Shown piece by piece: positions 41,842 to 50,163 of a DNA stretch of 64,000 nucleotides. The DNA comes from Pseudopedobacter sp037968815 (GTDB lineage Bacteria > Bacteroidota > Bacteroidia > Sphingobacteriales > Sphingobacteriaceae). The notes beneath the pieces were generated by a model. The model worked only from the letters and a program-made list of their open reading frames with translations. It did no database searches and was not told the origin of the DNA. The stretch covers positions 1 to 64,000 of the forward strand of contig JBBKWF010000008.1 in NCBI GenBank assembly GCA_037968815.1, written 5' to 3'. Each line of letters opens with the position of its first letter. Within the stretch, counting starts at the first letter, position 1. The position numbers and the translations under genes were made by a program.

Positions 41842-43011
41842 TTATTTTCGTTTCGATTTTTCCCAAGCTGCAGACTGCTTTCCTTTAAAATACCGAAACG
41901 TTCCAGCAATAGTTGCGTAGTTCATCATGCAGAAATAAAAAGGTATAAAAAGCACTTTTATTTTGATGGACTTTGACTCTAAAACTGCACCAATAACGGC
42001 AGCGATGTAGAATAATAACTGTAAAACAAGTACGATTTGATAAAGTATTAGACCTGGGTAACTAAAACATATTGCAACATTCAGCAACAGCACAAACACC
42101 ATTAACCAAGGTGTAATTGTCCAGCGCAAAACCCTATGACTAATATATTGAAAAGTAAGAATAGGGTTGTGAAACGGGTTTGCTGATTTCTTTAACCTAA
42201 AAATAGACTGAATACCTCCTGCTGCAATTCTTATCTTACGTTTTAACTCTTCTTTGGTATTTGCAGATGAACTTTCTAAAGCGTAAGCATTTGGTTCATA
42301 AGCAATAATATAACCTTTTTCAGCAATACGCATGGCTATCATGTGGTCATCCACAATGGTGTCCGATTCAACAGGTGGGTAAAGTGCAGTTTTGATACTG
42401 AATAATTCGCCGGCAGCGCCCACATTTGAGTATAGTTCGTAATCCCATTTTTTTAAAGTGGACTCGTATTTCCAATAAAAACCTTCTCCGGCTGCGCTTG
42501 CATCTGCACTTTGGGCAACCATAATCCTTTTTTCTCCAGCAACTGCACCAACTTTTGGGTTTTGGTAATGCTTTACCAATTCTTTTATTGCTTTATCGTT
42601 TAAAAAAGTATTGGCATCAGTAAAAACGGTAATTTCATTAGTAATTAAAGGGATAGCTCTTTTTATAGCAGCCATTTTTCCGGCTCTAATATCTTCATGC
42701 AAAAGCGTTACCTCGGGGTATTTGGCAACTAAATTTGGTGTTCCGTCAGATGAGCCATCCGTAATAAAAATAATCTGTAATTTTTCTTTTGGATAGTCTA
42801 AGGCTAGACAGTTTTTTATTTTTTCTTCGATAATATCTTCTTCGTTAAAGGCAGCAATTAGTAAAGATACTGTCGGTAAATCAGCATCCATTGAAAACTG
42901 AAAAGGTTTTTTAAATAGTTTTTTAAGTTTAACAATTGCAAAAAGAAACAACCCGTAGCCAAAAAAGGTATAGAAGATAATAAATAGGCAAACCCAAAAA
43001 AATACAATCAT
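41842..43011 (-). CDS. Membrane glycosyltransferase, family 2
   Basis: 389 aa. One N-terminal helix (about 3-25), a GT-A domain with SLLIAAFNEEDIIEEKI, ITDGSSDGT and FTDANTFLND (DxD), an acceptor region VESDTIVDDHMI and RKIRIAAGGIQSI, then three C-terminal helices (about 300-375). This is the layout of processive GT2 enzymes such as poly-glucosamine or hyaluronan synthases. Probably adds sugars at the membrane. Its start overlaps the stop of the upstream GT2 gene (TAATG). Confidence 0.88.
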   Translation of the reverse strand: MIVFFWVCLFIIFYTFFGYGLFLFAIVKLKKLFKKPFQFSMDADLPTVSLLIAAFNEEDIIEEKIKNCLALDYPKEKLQIIFITDGSSDGTPNLVAKYPEVTLLHEDIRAGKMAAIKRAIPLITNEITVFTDANTFLNDKAIKELVKHYQNPKVGAVAGEKRIMVAQSADASAAGEGFYWKYESTLKKWDYELYSNVGAAGELFSIKTALYPPVESDTIVDDHMIAMRIAEKGYIIAYEPNAYALESSSANTKEELKRKIRIAAGGIQSIFRLKKSANPFHNPILTFQYISHRVLRWTITPWLMVFVLLLNVAICFSYPGLILYQIVLVLQLLFYIAAVIGAVLESKSIKIKVLFIPFYFCMMNYATIAGTFRYFKGKQSAAWEKSKRK

Positions 43012-43922
43012 TATTTTATTTTAAACCCTAAATTTTTACTGTTTTTTTGATGAGTTAAATTCCACATTATTGCTTTTACCACCCACTTAATCAGATGTTT
43101 TTTGCCAGTTAATGCATATTTAATTATCAATTTAGGGCAAGCTATAAAGATATAATAAATGCTAAAAAACAAAGTGTTTAAAAAACTAGTGTTTTTTCTG
43201 ATGAAAAGCATGCGGTTACGTGTTATAAAATAGGTTTTAATGGCACTTTCTTTCCCTACAGATATTGATTCTTTGTGGTAAATAAAGGTTTTCCCAGTAA
43301 AATAAATGGCTTTGCCAATTCTTTTAAACTTTTCGCACCAATCTAATTCTTCATAATATAAAAAGTAGTTTTCATCCATTAAACCCGCCTTCTGTAGATC
43401 TGTCTTTCTGCACATTACAGCAGCGCCATGGCAAAAACCAGTTTCTCTTGTAATTCCATCGAATTGATTAAGGTTTTTTTCGAACTGTCCAGTTTGCGCA
43501 TTCCTTGCGGTTAGGTAATTTAATGGAGTGTAACCGGCGTATTGTATAATGCTTTTATCGTCATCGTAAAGAATTAGTGGAGATAATAAGCCAATATTTT
43601 CATTTTTTTCAAATTCATCAATCATGGTAGAAATACAGTGCTCAGGTATCTCTGTGTCGTTATTCAATAAGAATATATAGTCTCCTTTTGCAACATTAAT
43701 CCCTAAATTATTACCGCCAGCGAAACCTAAATTAGCTTTTGTACGAATAAAGGTAAGATTTGGATAAGTATTGCTGAATTCAGCTTCGTGATTTATGTCA
43801 CTGGCGTTGTCTACCAATATCACTTCAATGTTTGCATGATTTTGTTTTTTTAAAGACTGTAGCAGCTCAATAGTTGCCTTAGGCTGATTAAAGTTTACGG
43901 TAATAATTGATACAAGCTTCAT
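43011..43922 (-). CDS. Glycosyltransferase family 2 (rhamnosyltransferase-like)
   Basis: 303-aa cytoplasmic-face GT2: SIITVNFNQPKATIELL, LVDNASD, NLGFAGGNNLGI and LLNNDTEIPE (DxD-like NND), then GFCHGAAVMCRK and ENYFLYYEELDWCEK. These motifs are those of the WbbL rhamnosyltransferase-like branch, so transfer of rhamnose or a similar sugar is possible. C-terminal amphipathic helix segments may bind membrane. Coupled to the downstream GT2. Confidence 0.88.
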   Translation of the reverse strand: MKLVSIITVNFNQPKATIELLQSLKKQNHANIEVILVDNASDINHEAEFSNTYPNLTFIRTKANLGFAGGNNLGINVAKGDYIFLLNNDTEIPEHCISTMIDEFEKNENIGLLSPLILYDDDKSIIQYAGYTPLNYLTARNAQTGQFEKNLNQFDGITRETGFCHGAAVMCRKTDLQKAGLMDENYFLYYEELDWCEKFKRIGKAIYFTGKTFIYHKESISVGKESAIKTYFITRNRMLFIRKNTSFLNTLFFSIYYIFIACPKLIIKYALTGKKHLIKWVVKAIMWNLTHQKNSKNLGFKIK

Positions 43923-43984
43923 TCAAGAAAATTAAGAAATCTAAATTAAATAATTTGTTTTAACGCAATAATACAATTAACGAG

Positions 43985-44494
43985 ATGGAAAACTCAATTA
44001 GTTTTGAAAATATGCAGGAAGCTTCTATAGACGAAAAATTGAATGATTTTATTAAAACACTTAATAAAAGCAAAATTAATTCCGATAATATTAAAGGCTT
44101 ACAGCATAAGTTTAATAAAGCTATTGATAACAAGCTGAGTGAGTCTGAGTTAATTGAAGAGTTTAAAAAGGTTGATGATGATCATTTATCTCGTTTAGAG
44201 AAGTTGGATAAAATTGAGTCTATCTTAAAGAATAATTATATTGACACTAAGGTTGTAAAGTCTGCAGCTGTAAAAAGATATGTAGAAATGATAATTCCGG
44301 TAATGTTAGGCTTTGTAATGCTTACTTTGGGCCTTGCAATGATTATATTGCCGGCTCCGCCATATTTTGAAATGTTTACAATTTTTTACTTTAGTGTAAA
44401 TGATGGTTTTACATTAATGGATTTAATTTCCTTAATCATTATATTGACCGGAGTTTTTACTATAGTTAGGTCATACTTTAAATTTGCAAACTAA
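43985..44494 (+). CDS. Two-helix membrane protein heading a partner-switch operon
   Basis: Not a recognised family. 169 aa: a charged helical N-terminal half (KLNDFIKTLNKSKINSDN, KAIDNKLSESELIEEFKKVD) on the cytoplasmic side and two membrane helices near 98-122 and 138-158. It lies 7 bases upstream of the response-regulator/phosphatase gene on the same strand, so it is likely a signal input or an anchored binding partner for the partner-switching proteins (inference). Confidence 0.6.
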   Translation: MENSISFENMQEASIDEKLNDFIKTLNKSKINSDNIKGLQHKFNKAIDNKLSESELIEEFKKVDDDHLSRLEKLDKIESILKNNYIDTKVVKSAAVKRYVEMIIPVMLGFVMLTLGLAMIILPAPPYFEMFTIFYFSVNDGFTLMDLISLIIILTGVFTIVRSYFKFAN

Positions 44495-44501
44495 TAATTA
44501 A

Positions 44502-45626
44502 GTGAGTAAGAAAATTCTTTTAGTTGACGACGAGCCTTTTCAGCTTAGGCTGATGCAAAAAGTGTTAGGTCAAAACGGTTTTGACGTAACTACGGCAATA
44601 TCTGTGAACGATGCTTTTGAAGTTTTAGATCGTGAAATACAAGATTTAATTATCTCTGATATTGAGATGCCAGAAGCAGATGGGTTTGACTTTAGAAGAA
44701 GACTTTTAGACGAAGACAAACTAAAAGATATCCCTTTCCTGTTTCATACCTCGCACAATAAAGAAATTTTAATTGATAAAGGCCTAGCGTTAAAGGCAAT
44801 TGATTATATCGATAAAAATAAACCTATTATACAGTTAGTAGCAAAAGTTAAAAACATATTAGCTACTGTTGGTGAGCAAAAAGAAAAGTCAATAAATGAA
44901 CTCAAACTAGTTGCTGATAGGTTAAATCTTAAAAATGTACCTAACAAAAGCTTAAAGCTCAAAAACTTTGAGATTGATGTATTCCATAAAACTTACCAAA
45001 ACCACCCTGGCGGAGACTTTATTGATTTTATAAAAATTGATGAACGCTATACTTTTATAGTATTAGGAGATGTAATGGGAAAAAAGTGGGGTGCATGGTT
45101 TTTCTCTTTTACCTTTTTAAGTTACATACGTTCTGCAATTAGGTTATGTGTTTTTGATGGAAATCTATCTGTTGCGCAAATTATGCAACGCATAAACCAG
45201 GTTATTCATGTTGATGAGTTTTTAGACGATATATACTCAACCTTGAGTTTATTGTTAATTGATGATGAAGAAGGTGTTATTACTTATTCTGGCGCAAGCG
45301 ATTTACCATTACTGCATTTTGTAAATAAAAAAGAAGAAATCATCCAATATAAATCAAAAGGGTTGTTGTTAGGTTTTTTTAAAAATGGAAACTTTAACGA
45401 ACAAGCCATTAGCCCTGTAGCAGATGACCGCCTGTACTTGCTTTCAGACGGAGCTATAGACTTTGAAGCAAATGGAGTAAAGAAGACAGACTTAGGTATT
45501 TTTGTTGGAGAACTTAAAACACATTTAAAACAAAAATTACCTTTTAACAAAATTACTGCGGGCATATTTAACAGCCAAAAATATCAGGTTGATGACTGTA
45601 GTTTAATACAAATTAAACGCCTTTAA
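44502..45626 (+). CDS. Response regulator with PP2C-type (SpoIIE/RsbU-like) phosphatase domain
   Basis: 374 aa. N-terminal receiver domain with acid pocket (VDDEP), phospho-acceptor Asp53 (ISDIEMPEADG), conserved Thr in LFHTSHN and Lys in DYIDKNKP; then a linker and a PP2C phosphatase domain (about 150-374) with HPGGDFIDFI, VLGDVMGKKWGAW, and SDGAIDFEANG. Likely dephosphorylates the STAS protein encoded next, when its receiver is phosphorylated by an unknown kinase. Start is GTG. Gap to the STAS gene is 1 base. Confidence 0.9.
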   Translation: MSKKILLVDDEPFQLRLMQKVLGQNGFDVTTAISVNDAFEVLDREIQDLIISDIEMPEADGFDFRRRLLDEDKLKDIPFLFHTSHNKEILIDKGLALKAIDYIDKNKPIIQLVAKVKNILATVGEQKEKSINELKLVADRLNLKNVPNKSLKLKNFEIDVFHKTYQNHPGGDFIDFIKIDERYTFIVLGDVMGKKWGAWFFSFTFLSYIRSAIRLCVFDGNLSVAQIMQRINQVIHVDEFLDDIYSTLSLLLIDDEEGVITYSGASDLPLLHFVNKKEEIIQYKSKGLLLGFFKNGNFNEQAISPVADDRLYLLSDGAIDFEANGVKKTDLGIFVGELKTHLKQKLPFNKITAGIFNSQKYQVDDCSLIQIKRL

Positions 45627-45627
45627 A

Positions 45628-45966
45628 ATGGATTATAAAAAAGAATTAATAGATAATGTTGCTTTGATAAGTATAAACTTATCAGAAGCAAGCTTAAACC
45701 AGTCAGAGGATTTTAAGAAATTTTTATACGATGTTACCGATGTTTCTCCGCCAAAATTGGTGTTGGATATGGCGAAAATAGAGTATATGGACAGCTCTTT
45801 TATAGGTGCATTGGTTGCGGGTTTAAAAAATGTGCTATCTAAAGGAGGCGAAATGGCTCTGATAAATATCAATGACGATGTAATGGCTCTGTTTGAACTG
45901 ACTCGTTTAGATAAGGTTTTTAAAATTTGTGCTAGTAAAGAAATAGCAATACAGGAATTAAAATAA
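45628..45966 (+). CDS. STAS-domain anti-anti-sigma factor-like protein
   Basis: 112-aa single STAS domain (RsbV/SpoIIAA fold). The phosphorylation loop YMDSSFIGALVAGL has Ser56-Ser57 in place of the DSSGLG core of SpoIIAA; the Ser is kept while the following Gly is Phe. It should bind the adjacent HATPase protein when unphosphorylated. Stop overlaps the next start (TAATGG). Confidence 0.9.
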   Translation: MDYKKELIDNVALISINLSEASLNQSEDFKKFLYDVTDVSPPKLVLDMAKIEYMDSSFIGALVAGLKNVLSKGGEMALININDDVMALFELTRLDKVFKICASKEIAIQELK

Positions 45967-46514
45967 TGGGGTTTAAATCTAAAAAACTTACGCTAGAAAT
46001 TCCAATGCAAATTGGTAGCTATAAAATTTTTATAGAGACCTGCTGCGATTTTTTGAGTGATTTTGAGCCTCTTTCATCTGATTTTAGGCGACTTTCTAAA
46101 TTTAAGTTAGTGATTATGGAGTTGCTTACCAACGCCATGAAACACAGTAAAGTTGTTTCTTTTTTAGAGTTAGAAAGTAAAGGAAATGAAGTTATCATCA
46201 AAAAAATAGACAATGGCTTTCCCTTTTCATTTTCAGATGCCAAAACATCAACCGTACATAATTTCCCATTAAGTGGTTTTAGCTACCCTACAGAACTTAA
46301 CGCTTTACTTGGAAATAACTATACCTTAGGGATCCTTATAAAAGACAATGGACTTGTGGAGTTTTTAGAGCCACCAGAAATTGATTACCTATCCTTACAA
46401 GAAATTCCAGAAAATTTTGGGTTGATGGTCATAAGGCAATGTGCCAGTGCTTTCTATTATCATTATAATCATCCTGAAAAGAAAAATACTTTTGAAGTGA
46501 TTTTTAAATTTTAG
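45966..46514 (+). CDS. HATPase (RsbW-like) anti-sigma / switch kinase
   Basis: 182 aa, cytosolic GHKL ATPase. N box VIMELLTNAMKHSK and the following beta strands, G1-like IDNGFPFSFS, and a C-terminal region (ENFGLMVIRQCASAF) where RsbW/SpoIIAB carry G2. It is the protein kinase and target-sequestering arm of the switch; its partner may be a sigma factor or an envelope enzyme elsewhere. The G1 glycine pattern is non-canonical, and kinase activity would need testing. Confidence 0.82.
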   Translation: MGFKSKKLTLEIPMQIGSYKIFIETCCDFLSDFEPLSSDFRRLSKFKLVIMELLTNAMKHSKVVSFLELESKGNEVIIKKIDNGFPFSFSDAKTSTVHNFPLSGFSYPTELNALLGNNYTLGILIKDNGLVEFLEPPEIDYLSLQEIPENFGLMVIRQCASAFYYHYNHPEKKNTFEVIFKF

Positions 46515-46587
46515 ATTCTTAATTTACGGTGCTTTTACAGCTATTTATAACTAGCTGTAATCAATTCTAATTTTTAATTAAATATTA

Positions 46588-47469
46588 ATGATATCAATAG
46601 CTTTAGCCAGCAACAACAATTATGCTGTTTTAATGGCAACCCTAATAAAGTCAATTATATTTAACCATCACACTGCCGAGCCTATTACCTTCTATGTATT
46701 AAACGATAATATTTCTGAAACCAACCAAGCAAAAGTAAATTCGTTAACAGCTAATTTACCGAAGTTTCATATTGTTTGGAAAAGCGCTAATGAGGTCTTT
46801 CCAGCAAACGTTCAGTTTCCGGCTGATGATTCCGCATTTCCTTCCACTGCATATTTAAGACTATTTGCACCTTTCGTAGTTCCAAAAGACGTTAAAAAGT
46901 TAATTTATTTTGATGTTGATATGGTGGTGACAGCAGATGTTGCTGAACTGTGGGAAAAAGATATGCAAGGCTACACCATGGCTGCTGTGTTAGATGTAGG
47001 TAAAACTGCAGGCGTTAAATGGGGTGGTATTCCAAATTATAAAGAACTGGGTATAAGTGCTGATGCACCGTATTTTAATTCGGGGATGATGTTGATTGAT
47101 TGTGAAAAGTGGGTTGCAGAAGATATTCCGAACCAAGTTTTTACTGTTATGCGTGAAAATATTGAGCATGTAAACTATGCAGATCAATATGGATTAAACG
47201 TGGTTTTTAGTAGTAAATGGTTACAGGTAGACCCAATGTGGAACTGGTTTGCAAATAATTATCATCCAAACCCAAAATGTATTCATTACTTAGATATCAA
47301 GCCAATATTCAAATCCTATAACTCAGATCAGGTTTTGAGAAAGGAATTTTTTAAGTATTTAGAAATGACTCCTTGGAAGGGGATGCCCTTAAAAAGTGAT
47401 TTTAGCCGTTTAATTGGCAAGGCAATTATCAAAATAAAGAAAAAAGTCAGGGCTTTAATTTCCGGATAA
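46588..47469 (+). CDS. Glycosyltransferase family 8
   Basis: 293-aa GT8 (LgtC/glycogenin-like) enzyme: ISIALASNNNYAVLMATLIKS at the start, LIYFDVDMVVTADVAELW with the DxD metal site, PYFNSGMMLIDCEKW and ADQYGLNVVF, HYLDIKPIFK. Transfers glucose or galactose from UDP-sugars, retaining configuration. First of a plus-strand polysaccharide gene run after the switch module. Confidence 0.9.
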   Translation: MISIALASNNNYAVLMATLIKSIIFNHHTAEPITFYVLNDNISETNQAKVNSLTANLPKFHIVWKSANEVFPANVQFPADDSAFPSTAYLRLFAPFVVPKDVKKLIYFDVDMVVTADVAELWEKDMQGYTMAAVLDVGKTAGVKWGGIPNYKELGISADAPYFNSGMMLIDCEKWVAEDIPNQVFTVMRENIEHVNYADQYGLNVVFSSKWLQVDPMWNWFANNYHPNPKCIHYLDIKPIFKSYNSDQVLRKEFFKYLEMTPWKGMPLKSDFSRLIGKAIIKIKKKVRALISG

Positions 47470-47520
47470 TTGGTTTATTTTTAGTTATTTTATGGCTTAG
47501 CGCTTAACTTTATCAAAAAA

Positions 47521-48324
47521 ATGGCAGTCTTTAACGATATTTCTGTACTTATTACTCATTATAATCGTAGCAGATCTTTAGAAAAGCTTCTGAAAGGGTT
47601 ACACGAACATGATTTGCGTTTTTATGAGATAGTAGTTTCTGATGATGGGAGTAAGCCTGAACATTTTGAATATGTGGAGAAACTACAAAAAATATATCCG
47701 TTTAAACTGGTTACAACTCCACAAAACAAAGGTTTAGGCAATAACATAAATAAGGGACAAAACGTTATAGAAACACCTTATACACTATATATACAAGAAG
47801 ATTTTGTGCCACAGGCTGGTTTTATGGCGAAATTGGAAAAAGCATATGATTTTTTACAGCATGACCCCGCTTTAGATTTTGTACGTTTTTACGCTTATTT
47901 CAAGTTCCCGAACCTAAAATCAGTTAGTGATGGTTTTTCTGAAATGCATTTTAGTCATGCTAAATTTTGGGAAGGTTATCGTAAATTTTATTTGTATAGT
48001 GACCACCCGCATTTACGCCGACAAAACTTTTTTGATAGATTTGGAGAATATCCAGAAGGCATTAAGCCAGACCGAACGGAGTATAACATGATGATGCAGG
48101 TATTGGCGGGTAAACCAAAAGCATATTTTTACGATGATATTAATGTGCTTTTAGCTCAAGAAAACAGCGTTGAAGAACCAAGCACTATTAAGAGGAATAT
48201 TTTTAGAAATAGCAACCGCTTTTTCTCAATCTTTGCCCGCATGATTTACAGGTATGTTAGGTTTAACCTGGAATTGTTTATTTTTAAAATAAAGCGTAAA
48301 ATATATGGCCGTAGCCTTGTTTAA
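47521..48324 (+). CDS. Glycosyltransferase family 2
   Basis: 267 aa. DISVLITHYNRSRSLEKLL, VVSDDGSKPEHFE, NKGLGNNINKG and LYIQEDFVPQ correspond to the UDP-binding and DxD (here QED) positions of a GT-A fold, with a variant metal motif. No membrane helix besides a possible amphipathic tail. The stop overlaps the next gene by 20 bases. Acceptor unknown. Confidence 0.85.
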   Translation: MAVFNDISVLITHYNRSRSLEKLLKGLHEHDLRFYEIVVSDDGSKPEHFEYVEKLQKIYPFKLVTTPQNKGLGNNINKGQNVIETPYTLYIQEDFVPQAGFMAKLEKAYDFLQHDPALDFVRFYAYFKFPNLKSVSDGFSEMHFSHAKFWEGYRKFYLYSDHPHLRRQNFFDRFGEYPEGIKPDRTEYNMMMQVLAGKPKAYFYDDINVLLAQENSVEEPSTIKRNIFRNSNRFFSIFARMIYRYVRFNLELFIFKIKRKIYGRSLV

Positions 48325-49192
48325 ACTTCCAGATTGGTTAAAACAGCACCTTTATTTTAATAAAGAATTTTCTGATTTAACACCTACTGAGCTTAGCGAT
48401 ATAAAAGCTAGAATTAGCAAATTTGAGGATGCTACGCCCGAGGTTTCTATTATGATACCAGCATGGAACGAGGAGAATAACATCTTTCGCACTTTATCCT
48501 CTTTGGCAGCAAGCAACACCAAAAGAAAGGTGGAGATTGTGGTCATCAATAATAATTCTACAGACCAGACCCAGAAAGTTTTAGATACACTTGGCGTAAG
48601 AAGTTACTTTGAAAAACAACAGGGAATTACTTTTGCAAGACAGTTAGGTTTAGAAAACGCAAAAGGGAAATATCATTTATGTGCTGATTCTGATACTTTC
48701 TATCCTCCGGGATGGGTAGATGCGATGATTGCGCCTTTAGAAAAAGACAATAAAGTTGTTGGTGTTTACGGTAGGTATGCATTTATGCCAGAAAACACCT
48801 ACGATAGACTTTTCTTTTGGGTTTATGAGCGTTTTGCCGGTGTTATCATTAGGTTGCGCAAACGTAAAAGAGAACATATTAACTTTTTAGGGTTTAATAT
48901 GGGCTTTGTTACAAAAGTTGGCTTGGCTAATGGCGGTTTTAAAGTTAAAAATGTACGTAAGTTTGATAACGCAATAGGTAGCGAATATTACGTAGATGAG
49001 TCTGAGGATGGTAGAATGGCGGTTAATCTGATGAAAACAGGTGAACTAAAATTGGTAACTAATACCAAAGCCACTGTCTTTACATCGTCTCGCAGGTTAA
49101 TAGCTGAGGGCGGAATTGCAAAAGCATTTAAATATCGTTTAAAACTTCACTCTAAACGTATAACAGAATATTTAAACGGGAGTAAAATTTGA
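48305..49192 (+). CDS. Glycosyltransferase family 2
   Basis: 295 aa: EVSIMIPAWNEENNIFRTLS, VVINNNSTDQT, GITFARQLGLENAKG, LCADSDTFYPPGW (DxD) and NFLGFNMGFVTKVG, followed by ESEDGRMAVNLMKTG near the acceptor/base position. C-terminal basic region may contact the membrane. Part of the polysaccharide assembly operon; starts inside the previous gene. Confidence 0.88.
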   Translation: MAVALFKLPDWLKQHLYFNKEFSDLTPTELSDIKARISKFEDATPEVSIMIPAWNEENNIFRTLSSLAASNTKRKVEIVVINNNSTDQTQKVLDTLGVRSYFEKQQGITFARQLGLENAKGKYHLCADSDTFYPPGWVDAMIAPLEKDNKVVGVYGRYAFMPENTYDRLFFWVYERFAGVIIRLRKRKREHINFLGFNMGFVTKVGLANGGFKVKNVRKFDNAIGSEYYVDESEDGRMAVNLMKTGELKLVTNTKATVFTSSRRLIAEGGIAKAFKYRLKLHSKRITEYLNGSKI

Positions 49193-50160
49193 AACCACAC
49201 AAAGCACCCAGTAATATCATCACCAAACTAATCAGCTTATACGTTAGGCTAAGGTTTGGTAAGCTTCATTGGGACGTAAGGTATTATTACAGGGATACAT
49301 ATTATTGCCAATTTATACAGCTAAAATATCTTTTTAAGGATTACTTTTTCAAAAAAAAATATAAGGTAATTTCTTTTGATGGTGAGTTTGCACCAGAACT
49401 GGAGTTTGTAATTCCATTTGCTTATTGGCATTATAAAAACGGCACTTTACTAAAAACAGAAGGTGCAAAGTTTACCAGTGAAATGTACTTCTTTTCGCCA
49501 GACCATCAAGAAGTTTATGATGTGCGTACCAATGAAGGCAACTATAATTACGAAACTCCACGGGTTTTATATAGCCACAACTATGATATGAAGAAATGGG
49601 AAAGAGTGCCTTTCAAAGCCCATTTTAAAAATGATATTTATACGTATGATAAGCCAGTTTTAGTGGTTGCCAACCGTTACAACACCGAGTGGGATGGGCC
49701 TCCCATTAGTTTTTTTAGTATCGAAATGTTGAAGTTTATTTTCGATAATCTTAGTGAGCATTATCAAATTATTTATAATCGTCCACGTCCAGAGCAAATT
49801 ACGTCTGATACCAGCGAAGTAAACGATTTAAACGAATATGACTTAATAAAAAAAGAATACCCAGAAGTGGTTTTAGTAGAAGATTTGTATCGAGAGAATT
49901 TAATTAAAGCAAATAATTTCAACCATTTTCAGATGTGTATTTATGCTAATGCCGATAAGTTTTTATCGATACATGGTGGAACTGCCGCTTTAGCAAGTTG
50001 CTTTGAAGGCGAGAATATCATTTTATCTAAACAGGGTCCTGAGCATCATTTTGGGTGTTTCCAAACACTATTCCCGAAATTGTCGGGCGCAACAATCCAT
50101 CACGCAAAAAATGATGAAGAAGTCAAAAACTATATTAATGAATTTTATATCCCAAAATAG
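49189..50160 (+). CDS. Uncharacterised polysaccharide-cluster protein (possible glycosyltransferase)
   Basis: 323 aa, not assigned to a family. It starts with TTG (TTGA overlap with the previous stop) because the first internal Met is near residue 97. Distinct segments are LEFVIPFAYWHYKNGTLLKTEG, VVANRYNTEWDGPPISFF, and near the end HGGTAALASCFEGENIILSKQGPEHH. The HGG...ASC-x-GE-pattern resembles the nucleotide-sugar-binding half of GT-B enzymes, so a transferase role is possible but unproven. Confidence 0.7.
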   Translation: MKPHKAPSNIITKLISLYVRLRFGKLHWDVRYYYRDTYYCQFIQLKYLFKDYFFKKKYKVISFDGEFAPELEFVIPFAYWHYKNGTLLKTEGAKFTSEMYFFSPDHQEVYDVRTNEGNYNYETPRVLYSHNYDMKKWERVPFKAHFKNDIYTYDKPVLVVANRYNTEWDGPPISFFSIEMLKFIFDNLSEHYQIIYNRPRPEQITSDTSEVNDLNEYDLIKKEYPEVVLVEDLYRENLIKANNFNHFQMCIYANADKFLSIHGGTAALASCFEGENIILSKQGPEHHFGCFQTLFPKLSGATIHHAKNDEEVKNYINEFYIPK

Positions 50161-50163
50161 ACG

